A DNA stretch of 9,166 bases from Gemmatimonadota bacterium (GTDB lineage: Bacteria > Gemmatimonadota > Gemmatimonadetes > Gemmatimonadales > GWC2-71-9). Position 1 is the first letter of the stretch. Each line of letters begins with the position of its first letter. Position numbers and translations under genes: made by a program. The stretch covers positions 1 through 9,166 of the forward strand of contig JANYAG010000328.1 of the NCBI GenBank assembly GCA_025361465.1, read 5' to 3'. Below are positions 1-5,600 of the stretch, piece after piece. A model generated the notes under the pieces. That model saw nothing but the letters and a program-made list of their open reading frames with translations. It had not been told where the DNA came from and did not search any database.

Positions 1-83
1 GCGGTAAATTCAACGCGGGAGGCTTCGTGCTCGAACCCTCGACCCCGACCGCTCACCCGCCTTCCTCTTCTACCAGGTGCTGA
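1..83 (+). CDS. C-terminal end of an unidentified upstream gene (partial)
   Basis: The third reading frame is open from the window edge to a TGA at 81-83 and would encode a 26-residue tail (GKFNAGGFVLEPSTPT, then a Ser/Pro-rich end finishing in TRC). The stop lies one base before the ATG of the DUF305 gene, a spacing typical of co-transcribed genes. This is the main reason to take the frame seriously. The frame of the DUF305 gene is also open back to the edge but contains no ATG, GTG or TTG before 85. No family can be assigned from so short a tail, and the frame may be open by chance. Confidence 0.3.
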   Translation, partial: GKFNAGGFVLEPSTPTAHPPSSSTRC

Positions 84-84
84 C

Positions 85-576
85 ATGACATCGAATGCAG
101 CGCACCACCCGACGGCCAGCCCGAACCAGGCCCACTATGGCCGCCTGCTCCTGATGGCGGCGTTCTCCTTCATATGCATGTACTTCCTGATGTATGCCAT
201 GGTCAACGCGCTGCCGAATGTCTACCTCAACTTCAACCAACTCTACATGGCCGGGCTCATGACAGCGCCGATGGTGCTCATTGAGCTCATCCTGATGCGG
301 GCGATGTACCACAATCGGCGCCTGAATCTCGCGAGCATCGCTGTCAGCATCCTCGCCGGGACGGGATGCTGGGCGCTGATCCGACAGCAAGTCCAAATCG
401 GGAATGCGCAGTTTCTCAGGTCGATGATTCCACACCATGCGGGCGCCATCCTGATGTGTGAAAAGGCGCCGGTGTCGGATCCGGCCATCAAGGATCTGTG
501 TGAGAGAATCCTCACCAGTCAGCAGGCTGAAATCGAGGAAATGAAGGCACGGCTGGCCGCCCTGTATGGGCGATGA
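85..576 (+). CDS. Three-helix membrane protein with DUF305 domain
   Basis: This gene encodes a 163-residue protein. Three hydrophobic segments are visible at about residues 20-42, 53-72 and 82-98, so it should sit in the inner membrane. A DUF305 core follows from about 108 to 155, with the diagnostic segment FLRSMIPHHAGAILM (His117, His118, Met114, Met124) and a helix rich in Glu and Lys (SQQAEIEEMKARL). DUF305 proteins belong to the ferritin-like group. They often lie beside copper or other metal-resistance genes, and the His/Met residues are the plausible metal ligands; the biochemical role is not established. The ATG at 85 is the only start codon in frame within the window. A weak AGG at 75-77 precedes it. 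The stop overlaps the ATG of the chelatase-like gene (ATGA at 573-576), suggesting coupled translation and a shared function. The sequence is less GC-biased than the genes to the right, which may hint at different ancestry. Confidence 0.85.
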   Translation: MTSNAAHHPTASPNQAHYGRLLLMAAFSFICMYFLMYAMVNALPNVYLNFNQLYMAGLMTAPMVLIELILMRAMYHNRRLNLASIAVSILAGTGCWALIRQQVQIGNAQFLRSMIPHHAGAILMCEKAPVSDPAIKDLCERILTSQQAEIEEMKARLAALYGR

Positions 577-1457
577 GGGAACGAGTTCAGTATACTTCTC
601 CACTCTCGGCAGAGTTTCTCGGCTGCTCCGACACTACTTCGCTCTTCCACGCCGGCTGCTTCTCAATAACTCGTGTTCGCTTGATGTTCGTTCTGCTCCT
701 GGTCTTGTCCATCGGATGTGCGCGGCACCATCCTAACCATGCCATCCTCCCGGGGAGCCCGGACGACTTCGGGCTGCTGCTGATGGCGCACGGTGGATCG
801 GCGGACTGGAATGGCGGGGTTGTCGCTGCCGTGGCGCCTCTGCGGGCCGAGTATCCGGTCGAAGTCGCGTTTGGCATGGCTGATGCCGTCTCCATCCAGG
901 ACGCGATCGGGAAGCTGGAAGCGCGTGGTGTGCGGAGAATCGAGGTTGTTCGCCTCTTCATCAGCGGCGAGAGCTGGTTCGATCGCACGGAACAGATCCT
1001 CGGTCTTCGGCCAGGAGCCCCGGAAGCTCCGGTAGCGACGAGCCACATGCATGCCAGCGACCATGGTGACTCTGGCCAGAGCATGGACATGGGGTTCTGG
1101 AAGGTCAAGACTGCAGCATCCTTTGCCCTGAGCACGCAGGGGCTCGCCAACATTCACGCCATCGGAGCCGTCCTTGTCGACCGGGTGAGGGTGCTCAGCC
1201 GGAAGCCAGAACTCGAGGACATCCTCATCCAGGCGCACGGCGCAGGGGACGATTCGCAGAACGAGAGGTGGAGGGCATCCATCGACTTCCATGCGGTCCA
1301 GGTGCGCGAGTTTCTCCCCTTCCGGCGCGTCCAAGTCGAAACCTTGCGGGAGGACTGGCCCGAGAAACGTACCGAATCCGAGCTGCGTATCCGCGCCTTC
1401 GTCAAGCGGGCTTCGGCCGAGGGAGGTACGGCGATCGTCATCCCTTTCCGGGTGTAA
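573..1457 (+). CDS. CbiX/SirB-like chelatase, exported lipoprotein type, cut short by an in-frame stop
   Basis: The product resembles the two-lobed class II chelatases that insert cobalt, nickel or iron into sirohydrochlorin-type tetrapyrroles. Counted from the inner ATG at 684, the first lobe begins LLLMAHGG (His36, the usual catalytic position) and the second ILIQAHGAG (His185). A hydrophobic stretch MFVLLLVLSIGC ends in Cys12, an imperfect lipobox, so the protein is probably lipid-anchored outside the cytoplasm. That would be unusual for a biosynthetic chelatase and suggests metal sensing or binding. A His/Met/Asp-rich insertion (HMHASDHGDSGQSMDM, residues 121-136) supports metal binding. 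Two starts are possible: ATG 573, which overlaps the preceding stop but gives 37 atypical residues, and ATG 684, next to the signal sequence. The longer form supplies the Arg-rich n-region (TRVR); neither has a clear Shine-Dalgarno sequence. A TATACT at 591-596 could be a -10 box for the shorter form, without a visible -35. The frame ends at TAA 1455-1457, just before conserved-looking C-terminal sequence. Confidence 0.75.
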   Translation: MRERVQYTSPLSAEFLGCSDTTSLFHAGCFSITRVRLMFVLLLVLSIGCARHHPNHAILPGSPDDFGLLLMAHGGSADWNGGVVAAVAPLRAEYPVEVAFGMADAVSIQDAIGKLEARGVRRIEVVRLFISGESWFDRTEQILGLRPGAPEAPVATSHMHASDHGDSGQSMDMGFWKVKTAASFALSTQGLANIHAIGAVLVDRVRVLSRKPELEDILIQAHGAGDDSQNERWRASIDFHAVQVREFLPFRRVQVETLREDWPEKRTESELRIRAFVKRASAEGGTAIVIPFRV

Positions 1458-1607
1458 GGGTTCGGTCCCTATGCACAGGTTCTTGACGGTCTCGACTACG
1501 TCTCCGACGGCCAGGGCCTCATGCCACATGTGCACGTCACCAAGTGGATCGCTGAACAGGCCAGGACGCTTCGAACCGGGTCCTTCGGTAGGCCCCCCAA
1601 TCAGTAG
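1458..1607 (+). pseudogene. Detached C-terminal segment of the CbiX-like chelatase
   Basis: Directly after the TAA, the same frame stays open for 49 codons to TAG 1605-1607 and reads GFGPYAQVLDGLDYVSDG, followed by QGLMPHVHVTKWIAEQARTL. From my memory of the family this is the expected C-terminal helix region of CbiX-like proteins (PFR-x-x-GFGPY, then DG-x-GL-x-PH, then WI). The preceding residues are IPFRV, so the join would be natural if the TAA were a sense codon. No shift in frame is needed; one base substitution (for example CAA to TAA) explains the break. Alternatives are a sequencing or assembly error, or stop-codon readthrough. No start codon with a ribosome binding site is evident that would make this a separate gene. 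Confidence 0.65.
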
Positions 1608-1653
1608 ACAGTGGTCAGTAGGACTTTCAGGCGAAGGTTCCTGCTGCGCGTCC

Positions 1654-2148
1654 TCAACCCGGTCCGGCTGGCTTCCGTCGGGATGACCAGTGGACGGCTT
1701 CGATCACCCAGTGGCGGCCATCGGCTCCGGCCACTCTCCGAAGGACCATGAGTTCAGCGCCGAGGGAGTTCACCGGTCGGCTATTGAATTGTCCTGTAGT
1801 GGTGGAGGTCGCGCTGATCCACGCGACGTCACCCAGCACAACGACACGCATTGCCGTTGTGGCGCTCGGAACCGCCTTCGCGAAGGCGATGTCCGAAGCC
1901 AAATGCTCGGCGCGGTATTCCTCTCGCGTCTGGCTACCACCCGATTCAAGGATTCGAACATCAGGTGAGAGCAGCCGCATGACCGCTACTGTGTCGCCGG
2001 TCGCCAGCGCTTGCTGGAACGAAGTGCGTACGGCGGCGACGTCGGCCGAATCGTGCGCCGGGCTTCGCTGAGCGAAAACGGGTGGTGCTGCCACGAGCAT
2101 TTGTGCGGCGAGGATCGTGGCGCGAGGCAATGAGCGGAAACCGTTCAT
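1654..2148 (-). CDS. Secreted NTF2-like protein (DUF4440/SnoaL-type)
   Basis: This gene encodes a 164-residue protein read from ATG 2148. An Arg-containing start, a hydrophobic stretch and APPVFAQ form a Sec signal peptide of about 27 residues, so the product is periplasmic or secreted. The frame is open further upstream, but the signal peptide decides the start, and GAAGAGG lies about ten bases before it. The mature part follows the cone-shaped NTF2/ketosteroid-isomerase pattern: helix VAAVRTSFQQALATGD, strand DVRILESGG, helix TREEYRAEHL, then three strands (MRVVVLGDVAWI, TTTGQFN, ELMVLRRVA) and a final strand WVIEAVHWSSR. The HWSSR ending is common in this subgroup. Such proteins may be enzymes, binding proteins or immunity-like factors; nothing here shows catalytic residues. 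It converges on the chelatase gene with about 46 bases between the stops and no obvious terminator, and its promoter region is shared with the divergent CoA-transferase gene. Confidence 0.8.
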   Translation of the reverse strand: MNGFRSLPRATILAAQMLVAAPPVFAQRSPAHDSADVAAVRTSFQQALATGDTVAVMRLLSPDVRILESGGSQTREEYRAEHLASDIAFAKAVPSATTAMRVVVLGDVAWISATSTTTGQFNSRPVNSLGAELMVLRRVAGADGRHWVIEAVHWSSRRKPAGPG

Positions 2149-2291
2149 GGTTGGCGACCTCTTCAGGGGTTCGGGTGCCGGCCGGTTCACCTGCAGAATA
2201 CCCCCTCCGCCGATGCCATGGGCCGAAGGAGAAGCCAGATAGCCGGGTGACGAAGCATGCCTTGGCGAAACCCAATGGTCCGCTCGATGGC

Positions 2292-2313
2292 AATCCGACA
2301 ATCCGTGCGGATT
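2292..2313. repeat. AATCCG palindrome with third half-site (possible operator)
   Basis: AATCCG occurs at 2292-2297 and again at 2300-2305; CGGATT at 2308-2313 is the inverse of the second copy, with two bases between. The result is a 6-2-6 palindrome with an extra direct half-site one turn-fraction upstream. Its place between two divergent genes fits a transcription-factor site, but the protein is unknown and chance cannot be excluded. Confidence 0.35.
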
Positions 2314-2420
2314 TCCCTGACGAAGTATGCACCCCGCCCTCACAGTGTTCGGATCACGCCCCCTCTATCTTTCTGCGCACGGCGACACAGCACGGTTCGC
2401 CTGCATGAGGCACTGCCCCG

Positions 2421-2426
2421 GGAGGG
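2421..2426 (+). promoter_or_regulatory. Ribosome binding site deciding the CoA-transferase start
   Basis: GGAGGG lies eight bases before ATG 2435. Earlier ATG codons in the same frame (2327 and 2405) have no such site and would add residues not typical of the family, so 2435 is the likely start. Confidence 0.7.
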
Positions 2427-2434
2427 GGCTGACG

Positions 2435-3763
2435 ATGACTGCGACCTGGACGGACACGAGCACGTACATGGATTGGGAATCTCGCGCGGTTTCTGCCGAT
2501 GATGTCATGGAGCACGTCTGGAGCGGGATGACCTGCTTCGTGCACGGTGCGGCGGCCACGCCGACCACGTTGCTTCAGGCGATGTGCACTCGTGGCGACC
2601 TGACGGATGTCACCCTGTATCACATGCACGTCGAAGGCGAGTTGCCTTTCACCGATCCTGCGGTGTCCGATCGATTCCACTCGGTTTCGCTCTTTACCGG
2701 CCCGGGGTTGCGGAAGCCGATCGCCGAGGGACGCGCGGACTACGTCCCCGTCTTCCTGTCGGACATCCCGGCGCTCTTTGCCTCGCGCGCGATTCCACTC
2801 GATGCCGTCATTCTGCAGCTGTCGCCACCCGACACCCACGGCTTCTGCACCCTGGGTACTTCGGTCGACGTCGCCCGCGCCGCGGTGGACTCGGCGCCGG
2901 TCATTGTCGCCGAAATCAACCGCCAGATGCCGCGCACGCACGGCAACACGCTGGTGCCTTTTGATCGGTTGACCGCGTTCACGATCACCGATCGGATGTT
3001 GCCACAGCACCCGAGCGACCCGTCCACGTTGATCACCAGCCGGATCGGCGAGCTCATCGCGGGGTTGGTCGACGACGGTGCGACCCTGCAGATGGGCATC
3101 GGGGCCATTCCCGATGCCGTCCTCACGCGCCTCGGCAACAAGCACGACCTCGGCGTGCACACCGAGACCTTTTCTGACCGGTTGCTCGAGCTGGTGCGGG
3201 CCGGGGTGGTCACCAACCGGCAGAAGCGGGTCAATCCCGGCCAGATCGTCACCTCGTTCGTGATGGGGTCGCAGTTGCTGTTCGATTTCGTCCATGACAA
3301 CCCGCTGGTGAGCTTCCATGGCTGCGACTTCACCAACGACACGTCGGTCATCCGGAAGAACCCCCGCGTGACCGCGATCAACTCGGCCCTCCAGGTCGAC
3401 CTGACCGGGCAGGTGTGTGCGGACTCGCTCGGGCACCGGATCTACTCCGGGATCGGTGGCCAGATGGACTTCATGCGCGGCGCGGCGCTGTCGCCCGGCG
3501 GCAAGCCGATCCTCGCATTTCCGTCGATGGCGGCGGGCGGTGAAGTGTCGCGCATCGTGCTGGAACTGTCCCCCGGCGCCGGCGTGGTGACCACTCGCGG
3601 GCACGTGCACTGGATCGTGACCGAATACGGCGCGGTCAACCTGCACGGCAAGTCGCTGCGCGAGCGCGCTGAGCTGCTGATCGGCGTGGCGCATCCCGAT
3701 GTCCGGGCCGAACTCCGGCGCGACGTGGCCCAGCTGCGGCACTTCGTGATGACGACTGGCTGA
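2435..3763 (+). CDS. Acetyl-CoA hydrolase / 4-hydroxybutyrate CoA-transferase family protein
   Basis: This 442-residue enzyme has the normal length for the cytoplasmic family that moves CoA between acyl-CoA and a free carboxylate such as acetate, butyrate or 4-hydroxybutyrate. The N-terminal half contains the CoA-transferase fold (GMTCFVHGAAATPTTLL at about 31-47; LQLSPPDTHGFCTLGTSVD at 127-145). The C-terminal half begins with GIGAIPDAVL (221-230) and GVHTETFSD (240-248); Glu244 is the likely catalytic Glu that forms the glutamyl-CoA thioester. SGIGGQMDFMRGA (338-350), the Gly-rich PSMAAGGE and TEYGAVNLHGKSLRERA (396-412) are further family signatures. It is complete with no missing key residue seen. 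Substrate cannot be told from sequence. It stands alone: no neighbouring beta-oxidation or fermentation gene is present, and the next gene has its own apparent promoter. Confidence 0.9.
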   Translation: MTATWTDTSTYMDWESRAVSADDVMEHVWSGMTCFVHGAAATPTTLLQAMCTRGDLTDVTLYHMHVEGELPFTDPAVSDRFHSVSLFTGPGLRKPIAEGRADYVPVFLSDIPALFASRAIPLDAVILQLSPPDTHGFCTLGTSVDVARAAVDSAPVIVAEINRQMPRTHGNTLVPFDRLTAFTITDRMLPQHPSDPSTLITSRIGELIAGLVDDGATLQMGIGAIPDAVLTRLGNKHDLGVHTETFSDRLLELVRAGVVTNRQKRVNPGQIVTSFVMGSQLLFDFVHDNPLVSFHGCDFTNDTSVIRKNPRVTAINSALQVDLTGQVCADSLGHRIYSGIGGQMDFMRGAALSPGGKPILAFPSMAAGGEVSRIVLELSPGAGVVTTRGHVHWIVTEYGAVNLHGKSLRERAELLIGVAHPDVRAELRRDVAQLRHFVMTTG

Positions 3764-3788
3764 ATGGGTTGAACGGGGCCAAGGGCGA

Positions 3789-3816
3789 TTGACTTCCGGT
3801 GTTTCGCGAGCATACT
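3789..3816 (+). promoter_or_regulatory. Possible promoter of the cytochrome gene
   Basis: TTGACT (3789-3794) and CATACT (3811-3816) are 16 bases apart and resemble sigma-70 -35 and -10 boxes. They lie in the 136-base gap after the CoA-transferase gene and would give a leader of roughly 75 bases. This is a pattern match only. Confidence 0.4.
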
Positions 3817-3888
3817 CCGAGCACTGGAACGCAAAGTGTCGGATTTTTCCCGATGCTTCGACCCTTGGTCCCAACACCCAGTCGCGTC

Positions 3889-3893
3889 AGGAG
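3889..3893 (+). promoter_or_regulatory. Ribosome binding site deciding the cytochrome start
   Basis: AGGAG is six bases before ATG 3900. The same frame extends upstream to an ATG at 3789, but only 3900 places a signal sequence at the N-terminus. Confidence 0.75.
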
Positions 3894-3899
3894 TTATCC

Positions 3900-4568
3900 A
3901 TGAATCGTCTGGTTCGCGTCGCGCTGGCCTCTGGCGTCATTGCCGGGCTCTCCTGTGCACGCACCAGTTCCCCGAAGACCACCCCGGCGCCGAGCAGTAC
4001 CGGCGCCGCCGCAGCGCCCGCCAAACCCGCACCGGTTGCACCCACCCCATCAACACCGGCCGCGAGGCCGGCGATCGCGGCGCCAGGCGGACCTCCCGGG
4101 GGACCTCCCGGGGGACCTCCGGGTGGACCACCTGGTGGTGGTCGAGGCGGTCGCGTCCCACTTACGCTGGAACAGCGAATCGCCCGGCGTGATTCGATGG
4201 CGGTGGTGCGGAAGGTCATCGTCGACAAGTTGATGGCGCAGATCGCCGGCCGGGAAGATTCCAGCAGCCAGGTGGTCTTCCAGAACCTCGAGCTGCTCCA
4301 GGACACCACCGCCGGTCGGCTCGTCAAGTTGATGGATTACTACAGTGTGGCGATGGGGCGTAACTGCGAATTCTGCCACGTCATCGACAAGTGGGCCGAC
4401 GAGTCGAAGCAGGACAAGAAGCGGTCGCGCCTGATGATCCAGATCACCAATGCGATCAACCGGGAACAGCTCTCGAAGATGCCGGCCGACGAGGAAGGGA
4501 CGCCGAAGATCGACTGCATGACCTGCCACCGGGGCCGCAACTCGCCCAACAAGCAGATCGTGCCGTGA
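3900..4568 (+). CDS. Dihaem c-type cytochrome of the reaction-centre cytochrome-subunit type
   Basis: This gene encodes a 222-residue exported electron carrier. The N-terminus MNRLVRVALASGVIAGLSC has a hydrophobic segment ending in Cys19, so it is probably a lipoprotein, although the lipobox is not ideal. Residues 20-62 are a Pro/Ala/Thr-rich linker and 63-85 a GGPP tract ending GGGRGGR, presumably a flexible tether. The folded part (about 86-222) has two haem-binding motifs, CEFCH (156-160) and CMTCH (206-210). The pattern NLELLQ, LMDYYSVAMGRNCEFCH, RLMIQITNAIN and DCMTCHRG matches the domain found in the photosynthetic reaction centre cytochrome subunit. Met residues such as Met179 are candidate distal ligands. 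Full photosynthetic subunits carry four haems (a few have three); this one has two. Such small relatives are common in non-phototrophs, so it does not imply photosynthesis. Its redox partner is unknown. A strong terminator follows, so it is likely transcribed alone. Confidence 0.85.
   Translation: MNRLVRVALASGVIAGLSCARTSSPKTTPAPSSTGAAAAPAKPAPVAPTPSTPAARPAIAAPGGPPGGPPGGPPGGPPGGGRGGRVPLTLEQRIARRDSMAVVRKVIVDKLMAQIAGREDSSSQVVFQNLELLQDTTAGRLVKLMDYYSVAMGRNCEFCHVIDKWADESKQDKKRSRLMIQITNAINREQLSKMPADEEGTPKIDCMTCHRGRNSPNKQIVP
4089..4136 (+). repeat. Four 12-base tandem repeats coding for GPPG units
   Basis: Two exact copies of GGACCTCCCGGG are followed by two copies with third-base changes, giving four consecutive Gly-Pro-Pro-Gly units in the cytochrome linker. 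The in-frame 12-base period means that changes in copy number would only change linker length. Confidence 0.9.
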
Positions 4569-4592
4569 GCTGATCGCAGGCCCGTCGGGGGG

Positions 4593-4632
4593 ACCCCCGC
4601 CCCATCGCAGGATGTGGCGGGGGTTTCTATTT
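4593..4632 (+). terminator. Rho-independent terminator after the cytochrome gene
   Basis: ACCCCCGCC (4593-4601) pairs perfectly with GGCGGGGGT (4616-4624), leaving a 14-base loop, and is followed by TTCTATTT. It lies 25 bases after the stop. Confidence 0.85.
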
Positions 4633-4655
4633 GAGACACCGGTAGTCGGAAATCA

Positions 4656-4664
4656 TGCTATAAT
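4656..4664 (+). promoter_or_regulatory. Extended -10 promoter of the DUF1080-like gene
   Basis: TGC followed by a consensus TATAAT (4659-4664) forms an extended -10 element. TTGAGA at 4631-4636 is 22 bases away, too far for a normal -35, which fits the reduced -35 need of extended -10 promoters. Transcription would start near 4671 and give a leader of about 78 bases. Confidence 0.65.
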
Positions 4665-4683
4665 CCAGCGGCCCCAGGGGACC

Positions 4684-4716
4684 GATGGCCGGGTCTGCTC
4701 ACGGACGACGGCCATC
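4684..4716 (+). promoter_or_regulatory. Hairpin in the leader of the DUF1080-like gene
   Basis: GATGGCCG (4684-4691) is the exact inverse of CGGCCATC (4709-4716), with a 17-base loop, inside the predicted leader. It ends about 22 bases before the AGGAGA ribosome binding site (4738-4743). It does not match a riboswitch I recognise; it may stabilise the mRNA or be incidental. Confidence 0.4.
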
Positions 4717-4748
4717 CAATTGACAGCAGTCTTTACCAGGAGACCGGG

Positions 4749-5468
4749 ATGCGGAAGACGATGATGGCTCAGCTCGCCCTCGTGGCGGTGGTTGGCGCCG
4801 CGCCGATGGTGGCACAGGGTGGTGGTGGCATGGCAGGGATGCCGGGCATGGCGGGTCGGGGGGGCGACCCGACCACCAAGGTGGTGGGTTCGGGCCAGCT
4901 GCCAGCAGGATGGCTGATGCGGTTCGATCCGCCGGGGGCGGGCAAGCCGGCGCAGGACATCAAGGAGATCAGCTTCGTAACGATGGGTGATGGGTATCAC
5001 TTCAAGTCGGGTCCGGCCGCGATCTACTACAACCCCAAGGACATGGGGAAGGGGATCTTCGCGGTGAGCGCGACCTTCCATCAGGCCAAGAGCATGCAGC
5101 ACGAGACCTATGGGCTCTTCATTGGCGGGTCGAATCTTCAGGACAGCACCCAGGGCTATATCTATTTCGTGATCCGGCCCTCGGATGGCAGCTATCAGGT
5201 GAAGGTGCGTGGCGGCAACGCCGCGCCACCGCGGGTGGCGGCGCCCCCGGTCGACCCGGCCATCGTCAAGGACGACCCCAAGGACGGCTCTGCGCTCAAC
5301 ACCATGACCATTCACGTTGCCAAGGACTCGGTGCATTTCCTGGTCAACGGCAAGCTGGTCAAGGGGATGTCGAAGGCGGAACTGGGCCGGGCGACCGATG
5401 GCCAGGTCGGCATCCGGATCAATCACAACCTGGATGTGCACGTCTCCGGGTACGGCATCAAGAAGTAG
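4749..5468 (+). CDS. Exported DUF1080/LamG-like protein of unknown function
   Basis: This 239-residue protein has a Sec signal (MRKTMMAQLALVAVVGAAPMVAQ, about 23 residues) followed by a low-complexity Gly/Met segment (GGGGMAGMPGMAGRGG) that forms a tether. The remainder looks like a concanavalin-type jelly roll as in DUF1080 (3-keto-disaccharide hydrolase-like) or LamG domains: GIFAVSATFHQA, TYGLFIGGSNL, QGYIYFVIRPSDGSYQVKVR, LNTMTIHVAKDSVHFLVNGK, DGQVGIRINHNLDVHVSGYGIK. The VHFLVNGK strand and the final GQVGIRIN-LDV-VSGYGI strand are the most family-like parts. A Pro-rich loop with acidic end (about 155-181) interrupts the sheet. I see no clear catalytic residues, so it may bind carbohydrate or another ligand rather than hydrolyse it. 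AGGAGA lies five bases before the ATG. It has its own promoter and is followed by a strong terminator, so it is monocistronic. Confidence 0.7.
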   Translation: MRKTMMAQLALVAVVGAAPMVAQGGGGMAGMPGMAGRGGDPTTKVVGSGQLPAGWLMRFDPPGAGKPAQDIKEISFVTMGDGYHFKSGPAAIYYNPKDMGKGIFAVSATFHQAKSMQHETYGLFIGGSNLQDSTQGYIYFVIRPSDGSYQVKVRGGNAAPPRVAAPPVDPAIVKDDPKDGSALNTMTIHVAKDSVHFLVNGKLVKGMSKAELGRATDGQVGIRINHNLDVHVSGYGIKK

Positions 5469-5487
5469 CCTTCCTTCGCAGCAGGCC

Positions 5488-5530
5488 CGATCGCCCCGCG
5501 TCCGCCCTGCGACGCGGGGCGATCGCTTTG
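5488..5530 (+). terminator. Strong hairpin terminator after the DUF1080-like gene
   Basis: A perfect 15-bp stem pairs 5488-5502 (CGATCGCCCCGCGTC) with 5511-5525 around an 8-base loop, starting 20 bases after the stop. The tail is CTTTG, so the T run is short, but the stem is very stable. Confidence 0.75.
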
Positions 5531-5600
5531 TCAGCCTCCCGTCAGCTTCACGGGCCTAGCTTCAGGACACCTGTGGTATCTCCCCGAGATCGAGGTTCCC

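Larger units (their letters stand above)
2149..2434. other. Divergent intergenic region
   Basis: This gap of 286 bases separates the divergent DUF4440 and CoA-transferase genes and must hold promoters for both. Frames on both strands are open through parts of it, but they lack signal peptides, ribosome binding sites and protein-like composition. The clearest structure is an AATCCG palindrome with an extra half-site (2292-2313). A TATCTT at 2366-2371 could be a -10 element for the + gene, but I find no matching -35 at normal spacing. No RNA gene is recognisable. Confidence 0.5.

Noticed and set aside
2149..2343. N-terminal extension of the DUF4440 protein by 65 residues
   Set aside because: The extension lies before a clear signal peptide and has a composition unlike a protein N-terminus; ATG 2148 with GAAGAGG upstream is preferred.
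2354..3877. Long open frame (507 codons) on the minus strand across the CoA-transferase gene
   Set aside because: It is rich in Arg, His, Gly and Pro with no family signature, and lies opposite a clear enzyme; it is a by-product of high GC.
4089..4136. The 12-base tandem repeats as a CRISPR or mobile-element repeat
   Set aside because: They are contiguous, in frame and encode GPPG units inside a linker, with no spacers.
3900..4568. The cytochrome as evidence for a phototroph
   Set aside because: It has only two haem motifs, no pufLM or pigment gene is nearby, and related small cytochromes occur in non-phototrophs.
4720..4725. Consensus TTGACA just before the DUF1080-like gene
   Set aside because: A -10 box at normal spacing would overlap the ribosome binding site and start codon, and none resembles TATAAT; the extended -10 at 4656-4664 is far better.
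4653..5441. Open frame of 262 codons on the minus strand opposite the DUF1080-like gene
   Set aside because: It is His/Arg-rich without motifs; the plus-strand protein has a promoter, ribosome binding site and signal peptide.
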